A stretch of DNA of 64,000 bases from Chondrus crispus (taxonomy: Eukaryota > Rhodophyta > Florideophyceae > Gigartinales > Gigartinaceae), in contig NW_005179000.1 in the NCBI RefSeq assembly GCF_000350225.1, forward strand, positions 8,351 to 72,350, in the 5' to 3' direction. Shown piece after piece: positions 43,831 through 54,000 of the stretch. The notes under the pieces were generated by a model that saw nothing but the letters and a program-made list of their open reading frames with translations, was not told the DNA's origin and ran no database searches. The translations under genes and the position numbers were made by a program. Numbering within the stretch: position 1 is the stretch's first letter; each line of letters starts with the position of its first letter.

Positions 43831-45152
43831 TCACATGCGTTCATGATCTACGCTGTAATGGTGCAGCGGTACTTCAGGCCGTTCTCTGCCTTTCTCCTTA
43901 ACAATTTGAACCAACCTGTCTCGCTTTCTGGAACTAGAACCATTCTTGACAGGCAGAAGTGTTCCGTCATGACTGCAGCAATCTCTCTCGTATCTGCCCT
44001 GAAACTCACGAGCCAATTGTCTTGATTCCTGGCACCACTGATTGATGTCAGCTTCTAAAACTTGTTTCCTGTAGTCTGTTAGCTGACGGGTCAACACAGA
44101 GCGCTCTCTGTCGTTTTCGAGCACAAAGTTGTGCAGCTTCATAAGCAAACAAATAAGGTTAGTGCTTTTGTCTACAGAAAACTCCAACCCACCACGTAAT
44201 ATCCTCCAACGGGCCACTAGCATGCCAAATGCCTGCTCTACGTGCATGCGCAAGGAGGATAGAAAAAATTAAAGTTGTCTTGGTCAGTGTCATCACCCGA
44301 TTTCGAAAATGGCGTGATTATGTGCTCTGTGCAGGAGTACGCCTCGTCTCCTACAATGTAGTAACAAGTACCGAGGATGCCCTTGTCTATTTCCCGTTTC
44401 AGTCCTGAAACAGAAAAAGCGAGAGAATCGTGTGTTGAACCTGTACAAATTGCAGAACAAAAACGAAAAATATAGTCAGAGTCAACAAGAGCTTGAACTG
44501 GGATCGCATAAAAACCTTTCCGACAATAGAACATAGCAGGGTTTTTTTGAGGTTCGGGCTTCTTAATTTTAACACAGATTCCGTCTACCGCATCAACGCA
44601 ACCCGAAAGCGGATTCACAGATTTCCTTGAAGTTTGAAAGCGCTTTGCAATGGATCGCAAACCTGCGCTACTAGTAGGAAACCCTTTCAAACGAAGCCGC
44701 GTCATCAGTGCCTCACACGTAGAATTGAATACCTCGTGCAAAGTACTTTCTGCCACTTGATAGGCAAGGACAAGGTCGAGGTAGCTTGCTCCGGCTAATA
44801 TTCTTAAGGTGATTCCCAGCCTAACTGCGGGAGGAACTGTACTCCTCCGATATTCTGTGGCCGCCTTGAATGGTTTGTCAATGAGATCTTGCACCTCGTT
44901 TAGCAACAGATCAAATGCTGCTTCTGACATGCGGTATGACTTTCGAAACAGATCGGGGCCTAGTGCTCTCGTAATGTCGTCAAAGGACACTGTATGTCGA
45001 GATGGAAGGAGACGCTGAACATATGATTTGCGTCGGCGCTTTCCTGTGAACTTGGTCCTCATCCAGTGGTACGCAGCCCCAGTCACGACGACAAACGAAT
45101 CGAAATCCGAAGATGTTCCTGATGACGAAGAGCCTGGGGATCGTGTCGTCAT
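43831..45152 (-). pseudogene. PIF/Harbinger transposase with one frameshift
   Basis: The first frame (45152-44238) has the N-terminal helical domain and the DDE start: SGCVDAVDGICVKI (first Asp), FYCRKGFYAIPVQALVDSDY, then VGDEAYSCTEHIITPFSK (second Asp). It stops at a run of six A on the plus strand (44263-44268). One base there restores the second frame (44253-43831), which has RMHVEQAFGMLVARWRIL (the Glu) and LLMKLHNFVLEND. Overall length (about 440 residues) and motif order are those of a Harbinger/HARBI1-type transposase. All three catalytic residues are retained, so the homopolymer indel is the only visible defect and could be a sequencing error. Confidence 0.9.
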
Positions 45153-45318
45153 GATGTGCTATGGTGAATGTGTGAGAGATGGATGAATGAAGGATCGTGT
45201 GAGACGATACGGTATGATGCACCCCTTGAGCCAATTTACGGATCACGGCGCGCTGGCACAATACATTAATTTATTGGACATGTAATATCTTGAAAATCGC
45301 AAACATATACATCCAAAC

Positions 45319-45383
45319 ATGGCTGTCCATGCTGTCTTAAAGGAGGCCCTGAGAGACCCCTCGGGTCACAACAAACCGACAGG
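45319..45383. repeat. About 65-bp repeat, inverted copy of 37146-37210
   Basis: It contains the same core GTCCATGCTGTCTTAAAGGA as the reverse complement of 37146-37210. Its last bases (GACAG) form the start of the target duplication of the 17.3-kb element, so the big element inserted at the edge of this older repeat. Confidence 0.8.
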
Positions 45384-45387
45384 TGAG

Positions 45388-45449
45388 AACGTGGGAAATA
45401 GCAGGGATGAACGAGCGTTGTTGAGTGGGGTAGAAGGGTAGAAGAGGGG
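45388..45449 (+). repeat. Left terminal inverted repeat of the 17.3-kb element
   Basis: 62 bp. Outer 20 bases differ from the right end at six positions; the inner 40 match except a one-base gap. It ends in GTAGAAGGGTAGAAG, a motif that also recurs in the subterminal repeats at 46084-46394. Confidence 0.9.
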
Positions 45450-46461
45450 TACCCCGCGGTGTAAGGGGGTGTAAGGTGTAGTGGAACGACCGAAATGTAG
45501 AAAAGTGGTGGAACGCCAACCCCTACGTGACTTCCCCGCACACGTCACGCCGACAGCCGTAGAGAGCCATTAGCATAGTACAGAGGACCCTACGCATTAG
45601 CACCGCCCAGTGCGATGACTAAAAGGACGGCACTAACTTGCGGCAGCAGTAATCAGTTTGGTGAACCATGACTCATCCAAAACCAGTTTGAAGTCTGCTG
45701 CTGTTTCCGACCCTTCCTCTAATGCCGAGCGTCCGAAAAGGCTCGTTTTGAGGACCTCAAGTGCCATAAAGCATTGCTCACATCTCACAGCACACCCAGA
45801 CTCCCCAAAGTTCTAAACAACCTTGCCAGCACCACCGCATTCTGGACGTCGTCCGTGGCCCGTCTCACGACCTGTGCCTGCTAGTCTTGGGCGGCACTAA
45901 TCCGAGGGTTGCAGTAATAGAAGCGGCACTATTGCGCATCCCGTAACTACATGCTGACGACTGAGGACCAGAATAGAATCTTGAGGAAGAGCCAAAGGTG
46001 TTCTGTAGGTTGAAGCTGTATAGTTGTGTTTTGATCAGGAAAGGCCTCAATGGGGACCACATACAGGTGTGGAAAAGCAGAGGTGAATAAAAACAGGGTA
46101 ACTGCCACCCTTCTACCGCTATGGAGCACATGATTGGCTCAAGAAGGGGTAGAAGGGTAGAAGGAGTAGCATTTTAACAGTGTCAATTCACCTCTTATAC
46201 CTCTGACAGAACGTGGGAGACAGTGAAGGTAACCGAGAGTTGCTGCGTTGCTGCAGGCTTCGCATTTCAGAGTTGAATAAATACATTACATTTGCTACCC
46301 TTCTACCGCTGTGGATCACATGATTGGCTCGAGAAGGGGTAGAAGGGTGGAAGGGGTAGCATTTTAACGGTGTCAATTCACCTCTTATACCTCTCATCCT
46401 TCCAGACACATTACTCCTAATAACTGCATCCTTCCATCGTAGACTTCACAACGTCTTCCAG
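45450..46461. repeat. Left subterminal region with 121-bp direct repeats
   Basis: Copies at 46084-46204 and 46274-46394 (offset 190 bp) both contain CCCTTCTACCGCT, CACATGATTGGCTC, GGGGTAGAAGGGT and GTGTCAATTCACCTCTTATA. The GTAGAAGGG motif appears in both orientations, as in the terminal repeats. Such subterminal arrays commonly bind the transposase. They also lie just upstream of ORF533, so could act as its promoter. No coding sequence seen. Confidence 0.8.
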
Positions 46462-48063
46462 ATGGCCATCGGTGATGCTGCAATTCAACGGTGCACGGCG
46501 AAACTGTACGGAGCCGCATCCTCGTCTGTTCAAGGGAAAAGGCTAAACTCTGCGTTGGATATGCTCCAAAAGACGGCAGAGTATGTAGAATCGATGGTCA
46601 ACTCTGACCCTACGGCAGGCAGTATTCGTCTGCTAATAACCGCGAAGTCCGTCAGCCAAGAGGGACCAGAGATCCTGATTCTGCATGGCCCTACTGGAAT
46701 CGCCCCGCCCACAAGTGGGAAATATGCGTTTCAAACGGTTAGTCAAAGCAATATTGTGGCAGGGCCTGTCTCCATTTCGCCCGCAGTCGCTACCGCAGTC
46801 GCTTCATCAGCCTTTACAGCACAAGAAAATGAGACTCACCTGCCTCATGAAGTAATTCGAGCTGAAGGGGGCAATGTAACAACACCCGCTGGACTAATTG
46901 TTACAGGTGCTCCAGTCTGTCGAGTTGTTATTCCCGCTGCTGTAAACTCTGGAACAAGGGTTAACAGAGAATCTGGAAATCTAGTAGTACCTGATGATGT
47001 AGCTGCTGAATGCCTTTCTCTTCTTTTGAACGCATCAGTGTGTAGCGGAAGAGTGCAGTACAGTAACTCAGATGATAGTTCTTCGTCGGTCCCACTTCGT
47101 GTCATCAAAAAGGCCATGTCGGAACTCTTCAGCTCGGCGTCTCGCTACTACAAATCAAGACGACAAACTACATCTGGAATGAAGTACGCGACTTTACTGC
47201 CAATGGGCATGAGGAAACGACAGGCAGTTTTCTCGAGTCTATCGCTTAGAAAATCCCGTCACGGAAAGCCCTTCATCGTTACAGGAACCCATCAAACGAC
47301 ACTGAACGTAAAGAAGGCTAGTGTGAATGGGAAAGAGATGAATATTGGTTTTCTCACCGTCGTTTATGCGAAGAGACCCCCCCACATGGACGTCCGAGAA
47401 ATTTTTCTTAAGCTCGCTCTTGGCGGATATGCTTTAGATGGATGTACTTCGTGCATTGGGGATTGTGTTGGCAAACCGCGGAGCCTTTGCGAGATATTCT
47501 CTGACAACATAAGGACTGTCAGTGTCGGAACCGGATGTGTAGATCCCTTCGAGACGCATGTACTAGGAACTCCTATCCCTGTAGATTCCTTTCATGTACG
47601 TTTCGCAGAGGTCAAGGAAGGAACACCATCACAGGCCTTCCCAGGAGTGGATGAGGGAGACGTGAAGAACATATTGGAACGACCCGTAGTGTGGCCAAAA
47701 GACAACATTAGTCGTGTGACGGTGAAGGGAGAGTATGGGGACGTGGTTGGAACTGCTATCCTTGTGGACCGCATGCCTGTGAGGTCTTCTGTGGGTATAC
47801 GAACTGCCGGCACTGCAAGGGCCGGAACATTTAATCTGTCTGGTGCCATCCTCTTGACTGACTTTAGATGCGCTGTGCTAAGGGAGGGGCACCAATCGGA
47901 AAATGATGACCGTCTGAGATACCCATTTGCGGAGTGGTATAAGGTGCGTGAATTGGAACGGATGAGGACTCTACATTTTCATGGTGAGAAAGTCCCGAAG
48001 AAGACACCGCAGGTGACGACGTACTCCGCCTTCCTTTGGCATAACAGTTGTATCGAGACGTGA
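46462..48063 (+). CDS. Unknown 533-aa protein (ORF533)
   Basis: An uninterrupted ORF starting with the ATG at 46462, the first after the subterminal repeats. The N-terminus is helical; residues 90-170 are Ala/Val/Thr-rich. The second half looks globular: KPFIVTGTHQTTLNVKK, a Cys-containing stretch GCTSCIGDCVG, and VVWPKDNISRVTVKG. WPKD-type stretches occur in proteins of plant CACTA elements, but that resemblance alone is weak. It is the best preserved of the element's genes besides the helicase. Convergent with the helicase; the two stops are 308 bp apart with motif copies between. Confidence 0.6.
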   Translation: MAIGDAAIQRCTAKLYGAASSSVQGKRLNSALDMLQKTAEYVESMVNSDPTAGSIRLLITAKSVSQEGPEILILHGPTGIAPPTSGKYAFQTVSQSNIVAGPVSISPAVATAVASSAFTAQENETHLPHEVIRAEGGNVTTPAGLIVTGAPVCRVVIPAAVNSGTRVNRESGNLVVPDDVAAECLSLLLNASVCSGRVQYSNSDDSSSSVPLRVIKKAMSELFSSASRYYKSRRQTTSGMKYATLLPMGMRKRQAVFSSLSLRKSRHGKPFIVTGTHQTTLNVKKASVNGKEMNIGFLTVVYAKRPPHMDVREIFLKLALGGYALDGCTSCIGDCVGKPRSLCEIFSDNIRTVSVGTGCVDPFETHVLGTPIPVDSFHVRFAEVKEGTPSQAFPGVDEGDVKNILERPVVWPKDNISRVTVKGEYGDVVGTAILVDRMPVRSSVGIRTAGTARAGTFNLSGAILLTDFRCAVLREGHQSENDDRLRYPFAEWYKVRELERMRTLHFHGEKVPKKTPQVTTYSAFLWHNSCIET

Positions 48064-48122
48064 CCGCTTGCAAGTAGGCAAGAGCAAGTTCTTTGCAATT
48101 GGACAAACGAGAAATAAATTTT

Positions 48123-48356
48123 AGGACGCACGAGTCCCAAATGCCACATCCAGGACTACCACTGGAATTAGACTTTAGGAAAAGAATAGGAAGCTTGGAA
48201 GATTCTATCTATACATACATGGGACACGTGAGTCCCTAAAATTCGAATCTATAATATGGTTGGTAAACATGAGTCATTCGACTGATCACTCAAACTTGGG
48301 ACACGTGAGTCTCTGATTCTGAAATCTGTTTAATCTGACTGGGACCTATGAGTCTT
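48123..48356. promoter_or_regulatory. Cluster of four GGGAC-N6-GTCCC-like motifs
   Basis: Copies at 48123-48138, 48221-48236 (GGGACACGTGAGTCCC), 48298-48313 and 48341-48356 in the gap between two convergent genes. Spacing is 98, 77 and 43 bp. Six more copies lie across the element (50769, 52637, 57366, 59383, 60612, 61994). Likely protein-binding sites. Confidence 0.75.
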
Positions 48357-48371
48357 CATGTTGCAATGTAA

Positions 48372-49832
48372 TCATTTGTTTCGCTGTCTCTTATTCGGGC
48401 GAGGCCGCAACGAATCCGATGAAGGCAATTTCCGGGAATCTACTGACTCCATGTCAACTACACAAGAAGGGTAGTGCTTGCGCAGTTTTTTTGCCTTCTC
48501 GACAAGCTCTGTAGCGGAAGAACTGACGTGAATATGTTTGGGAGTCAGGCCCCTCACCCAAAGGCCGTCCAGGGACTGACAGCGTGATAGCGCGACGTAT
48601 ACCATACCGGACGGTTTCCACCGCTCAATTTCTGCCGGTTGAAACAATATCGATACTCTCTGTAGATTCAGGCCCTGTGAGCGGTGAACTGTCATTGCGT
48701 AAGCAGGTAAAATGGCGAACTGCGTCCTGGAAGCGACGATAGATGCATCCCTCCTTCGTGAGGAGAACCTCCTCGGGTAGATCGTGTAAATGGTGTTATC
48801 CTCATCGCGCAGACGCAGTGCACGGATACCTTCTCTTTGATGGTTTGGAATGATTCCACAGACGGTAAGTTGGTGACCGGGGAGTAAGTTTCCTGTCCTG
48901 ATAGTCAAAATGACACTTGCCCCGATCTTTACATGGACTGTTTTCTCGGCTAATTCCTCGAGAACGGCGAGGGGTGTAGTCGAGTCGATCAAGTAATCCT
49001 CCGCGGTATGGAAGAGGGAAGGGTAGGGAATTGACGCCAGTATTTTTTCGTTTACGGTGACAACTTCTTGTTTCCTCAAACACAGACGTGTACTTCGGCG
49101 ATCTGCCTCGGTCCGAATTGAACCTGTCTTGTTGATGATATCCAGGTCTCCCAAACAAGCTTTTCCGTGACGCAACCTGCTTAACAGACTGAAAAAATGA
49201 GAATCGCCGCATTGCCTGTGGTTCCTGGATAGGTTCACTACGACGCCTGTCCCAAAACCTCCGAAGCAGAGGAACCATGGTCGAGAGTAATACGCTTGTC
49301 GATTTTCCTCTGCGGTTGCGAGTCTTTGTGGAATGGCTTCAAGCTGGAAGGGATCTCCCGCTAGGACGACTTGTCTACCGCCAAAGGGTAGCGATGCCTT
49401 TTCGCTTGGAACTGCCAACTCTCGCAACACGCCATCAACGAAATCAAACATGCCGCATGTCATGTGCGAGATTTTGTCTATTACCAAGACACGGAAGTCT
49501 AAAAGACTTTGCCGGATACTGCGTTTCTTGGACACGAAAGAGAGCAAAGTTTCCTCCTGAAAGGGCCAGTGGGCAGGTGCTGCGAATAATGAATGAATTG
49601 TCCTCCCGTTTAACACGGATGCAGCGCGGTTAGAATACGCACATGCAACAACGTATGGTGCCGGTCCTAGGCTGTACGAAGCTTCTTTCAGAATATGACG
49701 CAGAAGGAAAGTCTTCCCAGTACCGGCACCGCCAAGAATTGCCATGGGATGTCCGTTGCGGAACGCTCTCATCGCGCGACTTTGGACTATGTCGAGATTA
49801 CAGGCACCTTTTTCAGAGTTGTTCGATGACAT
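48372..49832 (-). CDS. PIF1-like helicase with Walker B substitution
   Basis: A 486-residue uninterrupted ORF of the PIF1 branch of superfamily 1B helicases (5'-3' DNA unwinding). Motif I is GGAGTGKT (residues 34-41); Ia region is AYSNRAASVLNGRTIHSLF; motif II reads VLVIDKIS (115-122); motif III is VVLAGDPFQLEAI; motif V is MTVHRSQGLNL; motif VI is VYVALSRCQSLDGLWV. Family members have DE in motif II; here codon AAA (49473-49475) gives DK, one base away from GAA, removing the residue that activates water for ATP hydrolysis. The C-terminus is short and basic. No separate replication-initiator domain is fused, unlike Helitron proteins. It lies convergent to ORF533. Confidence 0.88.
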   Translation of the reverse strand: MSSNNSEKGACNLDIVQSRAMRAFRNGHPMAILGGAGTGKTFLLRHILKEASYSLGPAPYVVACAYSNRAASVLNGRTIHSLFAAPAHWPFQEETLLSFVSKKRSIRQSLLDFRVLVIDKISHMTCGMFDFVDGVLRELAVPSEKASLPFGGRQVVLAGDPFQLEAIPQRLATAEENRQAYYSRPWFLCFGGFGTGVVVNLSRNHRQCGDSHFFSLLSRLRHGKACLGDLDIINKTGSIRTEADRRSTRLCLRKQEVVTVNEKILASIPYPSLFHTAEDYLIDSTTPLAVLEELAEKTVHVKIGASVILTIRTGNLLPGHQLTVCGIIPNHQREGIRALRLRDEDNTIYTIYPRRFSSRRRDASIVASRTQFAILPAYAMTVHRSQGLNLQRVSILFQPAEIERWKPSGMVYVALSRCQSLDGLWVRGLTPKHIHVSSSATELVEKAKKLRKHYPSCVVDMESVDSRKLPSSDSLRPRPNKRQRNK

Positions 49833-49917
49833 AACAGATACGAACCTGCTACGAAAAATGGCGTAGTTTTGGGAGTGACCAAAAAGGTAGGAAAGTGGTG
49901 GTGAGACGTCGGATTAC

Positions 49918-50289
49918 TTGGCCAATTTGCAAGGCTTCATGAGACGAAAGCGCCGAAGATTGGGGTGGGAGAAATTGGCTGAAAACGTAAGCCTCAGGTC
50001 TTGCTTTGCGAACCGGTATGCGCATGGCGACACTGTGCGTGCCACAGCATTAAATGTATATTGCAGTGTTTCGGTAATGAGCGCGCACAGTGGTTTCGCG
50101 GGAAAGGGGGACGAATGTCGCAAGAGGATTTCCATCAAGAGGGACGCAGTCAAAATTGCCCAGTCACAGCTACAGAAGTTACACGAGCACTTTGAATCTA
50201 TTGGGTCCTCACAGCGACGGTTCCAAAAATATTTCGGAACATTCAATTTCGAATGGGCCTCAGGGGGAAGGGGAAGAGAAAATAGATAA
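49918..50289 (+). CDS. Small basic protein, 123 aa, hypothetical
   Basis: An ORF with a very basic N-terminus (MRRKRRRLGWEKLAEN) and a helical middle (AVKIAQSQLQKLHEHFESIGS). It is divergent to the helicase and 85 bp away. An antisense ORF of similar size exists, so support is limited to composition. Confidence 0.3.
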   Translation: MANLQGFMRRKRRRLGWEKLAENVSLRSCFANRYAHGDTVRATALNVYCSVSVMSAHSGFAGKGDECRKRISIKRDAVKIAQSQLQKLHEHFESIGSSQRRFQKYFGTFNFEWASGGRGRENR

Positions 50290-51018
50290 TCTCATGACAA
50301 ATTTAGTTGGCTGATCAGTTGGAGCTATGAAATTGATTCATTCTGAGAAGGGCCAGTAGCGCTGTTGAGCAACCCTCCGTGCTGCATGTTTGCAAAGGGC
50401 TCATATTTCGAAATCATCGATGCGTATCCATTGAAGTCTTCAGGCGTTGCGCTTCGCTAGAGTGGTGACTCGAGCTCCAAGACTTATTTTCCGGCAGACG
50501 GAGAATTATATGATTCCAAGAAATCCAAAGCTCACAGCGCATGCTGAGTAAAGGCATAAAGGAGCAGTTTATTCCATGATAATCCAGTTTTTCGGCGTAG
50601 TATGCAAGCTGTATACAGCTGGTGCCAGCACTACCCTTCAAGGGTACCGTACACAGGTGGGTTTACTGAAAGTAATATGTACAATGCAAAATTAATATTA
50701 CTGCAGCAGGCACCTGGGACGCATTTCAGATGTTGGGAAGGGTATATCTAGGGGTTGATCGAGGGACAGGGACATATACGTCCCATACTGATTATTGGTC
50801 ATTTCCGTTTTAATTTGACTAATTGATCACGGCGACGTGTGAAAATCACGAGATATTTACAGCACACAAGGACTTTATATTGCCGTTACAGACGATATTT
50901 TAAGATCTGAATGAGATATGATACATACTGGATGGCAATGAAACGGCTATGGCCTCGCACTTCTTTGTGCGGTACAAAAGACAGCGGCTGCTAAGTTAGA
51001 GAGAAAGAAGGATGCTGC
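50290..51018. other. Spacer inside the element, with a palindromic motif
   Basis: No gene recognised. GGGACATATACGTCCC at 50769-50784 is a perfect outer match to the recurring motif. The last part is the probable promoter of the transposase gene. Confidence 0.5.
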
Positions 51019-54000
51019 ATGCTTGCGCAACGGACGCATTGTGGTACCAGTGTTGTCATGTTCAGCGCACCAGGGTGGAGAGCTGGAGAATTGGAAGAAG
51101 TTCATGCATCGTTACTGCAATGCCCACCAAACATTGATACGCTGGAATTGAAGAGTGATCTCGAGGTAAATGAGGAGAGGATTCCATTGGGGGCAAACGA
51201 GGAGTACACAGCTGAGGAGGTTGCTTTTGTGATGCAGTTGTTCCAAAATGGGACCATGGATTGTGGCGACGGAAGTGGCATTGAAATTGAAGAGGACATT
51301 GAAGAGGATGTATACGTTCTAGAGCGACAGTTTCGCCCAGGGACTGAACATGGGAAAGGGGGACGGAATTATACTGGGACGCCGGCGCAGAGGAGGAAGA
51401 AAATAGAGAAGACGATACCGGACAAGATGATGAGAGTCCTGCTGGCTATATGCGGGGGGACGGATGACGAGTTTTATAACACCATTGACAAGTACCTGGC
51501 GCCATGGTGCCGAATCAAGAATGAGGGCGGTCCGGAGAGGAATGAGCGCATGAAAGTCTTCCAGCGTATCGTGCGCGGGTCATTGATGCCGAACAAAGGA
51601 AAGTCAGAGCCCCACAAGGTTTTGGACAGATGTCCCATTCTGGCTGTTAGCACAAAACTAACACACTCCCAGACCGGTGCTCGCGGTGCAAACTCAATGG
51701 ACAAACATGCGGTGATGACATGGCTTTCAAGAGAGGGGCATTTGCTTTGCAGCTGCGTGGGAATTACATCATTCCGTATGAAAATGGACGAATTGACTCT
51801 GTGTGTTGATGAGGAGTAGAGAGACCAAGCGGGCGACTTTGCCGAACATGGACCTATAACTGCTGGCAGTGACGCTATGGAAGTGAACGAGCCTCATATG
51901 TCCGAAAGTCACATCTCTATTCCAGTAGAGTCTCGTCAGTACACCTATACCGCTGCAGAAGAGCAAACAGTCACGTTCATCGATACGGCACAGACACACG
52001 TATATGAAATGCGGGCATCGACACAGGAGAGTGCCGCTCCCGAAGCTCGAGATACTGATCACTTGCCTGTTGCACACTGACTCACTTCGACAGGACAAAG
52101 AACAGTATGTGTTCATGTCGTCGGAATGCACAAGTTTGTCCGAGCTGTTTCAAATTTGTACAAGTGCTACGACCGAAAGACTGCACGTGCGCTTGCAGAT
52201 CTTTATGCAATTAAATGCGAAGTATCCTTCGCCACATTCACGGACGACTGTCCGTCAGCACGAACAATGCACGACGGGAAGGTAGTGGTGACTTGCAATT
52301 TATTGAGAGGCACGAAATGGGCGTACTTTGCCCCTGTGAGAGTAGTGCGGAACGGTTCCTTTTTTGTGTGTGCTTTTTGCGACACAACGCACAGAGGTGG
52401 TTGCGAACACACACGAATTGCAGTCGAGAATCGAGAAGACATAGAAACGCCGGAAGAAGTTGGGGAAGACGACTATTCCAAGGAGTCTGAGGAGCACATT
52501 TCTCATCTCCCACTATCCCCAGTTAATTGCAGTCGTTCCATCCGTGTGGACAAAGATGTTACAATGGCTGCATTCTGAGGCGAAGTGTACCAGATTCATG
52601 CACCGTGTACATGTCAGAAGTGCGGTGCGAGATGTTAAGACTCGTGAGTCCCGTAGAGGTGTCCTCACCGGCACTGCAGGTCCCTGTGAGATGGAAGTCG
52701 AGTGGTTCCGATGCACTGCGGAAGGTTGCGCCGCACTTATTGCACCGGAAGGCCGAGAGAACTGTGTTTTATTAGAGTCGATGACGTCTGGCGCAACTCA
52801 TTGCCTGCTAAGAAGGGAACTTACAGGAGTTGCTTTATCCAATGGCACAATTAGCGGTAGACTTTTGCAATTTCATTCGCAGTCAATCGGAATGCAAATG
52901 TGTGGGCTTCTTCCCAAGATGCCGACATGTCGGTCGGTCAAAACGTTGCGTGAAATGTGCTCTATAATGCTGAGGCTTATTACCAAGAATCCTGATCCTT
53001 CCTTGTTCTCTTGTCGCACATGCGAGAGCGATGAGAAAGGGATGAATGCAGTGTGTGTAGATGGCATACAACAAGGCTACAAACGGCGTTTGCAACTGAA
53101 GATCAAGAACATCTCACAGTCTTGTGAACCGCTGCCGAACAGGTTTGGAAATCGTGTGCCACGTGGTGGAGGTCCACAGAGACGTCCAATGAACTCTTTC
53201 ACTAGACGAGAGGGGGCTCCGAGAGTACTAATGGCAGCTGTCAAGGGCGAAGAAATGGTCTGTACGAAACTGAACGCCGAGGATGTGGTCCACTGCATTC
53301 GTATTATATCTCAGTCATTGCTCCCCACAGCACTCTTTCCGAATTCTATATGTGGGAAGGGAACGAATGATTACTATAATGATATGGGTGAGAAGACGTG
53401 GATGGATGCGTTGCGAGGATTGACAACGGCATTTTTTGACGAACACACTTTGTTATACCGTCTTCTCAAACCGCTCCATTCCTTCATTACCTTTACGGTA
53501 CCTAGAGATCCTTTATACTTGCAGAGTAAAGGAGCATTTGTAACTATTGTCAGGAAGTATGAATCAGAAGAACGAAGAGATAGTACAGCTGCTATTGGGG
53601 AAATAGAAGGGGAAACAGAACTGGGGACAAGGACCATGACGGCAGTTGATGTGGTTGCAGAAGAATGGAAGAAACTTGAAGAAGATTACATGTGCAGTAT
53701 CGTTCGGTCTGGCAAATGCTGGGCGAAAGCTTTCCGAAATGGAATGACAGATTACGATGCCGATAGACGCCAAGAAATATTCAGGATGTTCAATATCCTA
53801 GTACAGGGTCCGCTGACTCAGTTTATAAGAAGAAGGGAGATATCGTCCATGTCGGAGTTGGGACGCATGTGCCTCAAAGAGGACGTGAGGGAAACTGTCT
53901 CTTTCCTGCACTCTCGCAGTCACAACCGCAAGGGGGACAGAAGTGGCGAAACAGTTTTGATTTCTAACAGATTGCTACGTGCGGCAACATTCACTATCGC

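Noticed and set aside
48372-49832. Helitron helicase
   Set aside because: The protein lacks a Rep/HUH domain, and the element has inverted repeats and a target duplication, which Helitrons lack.
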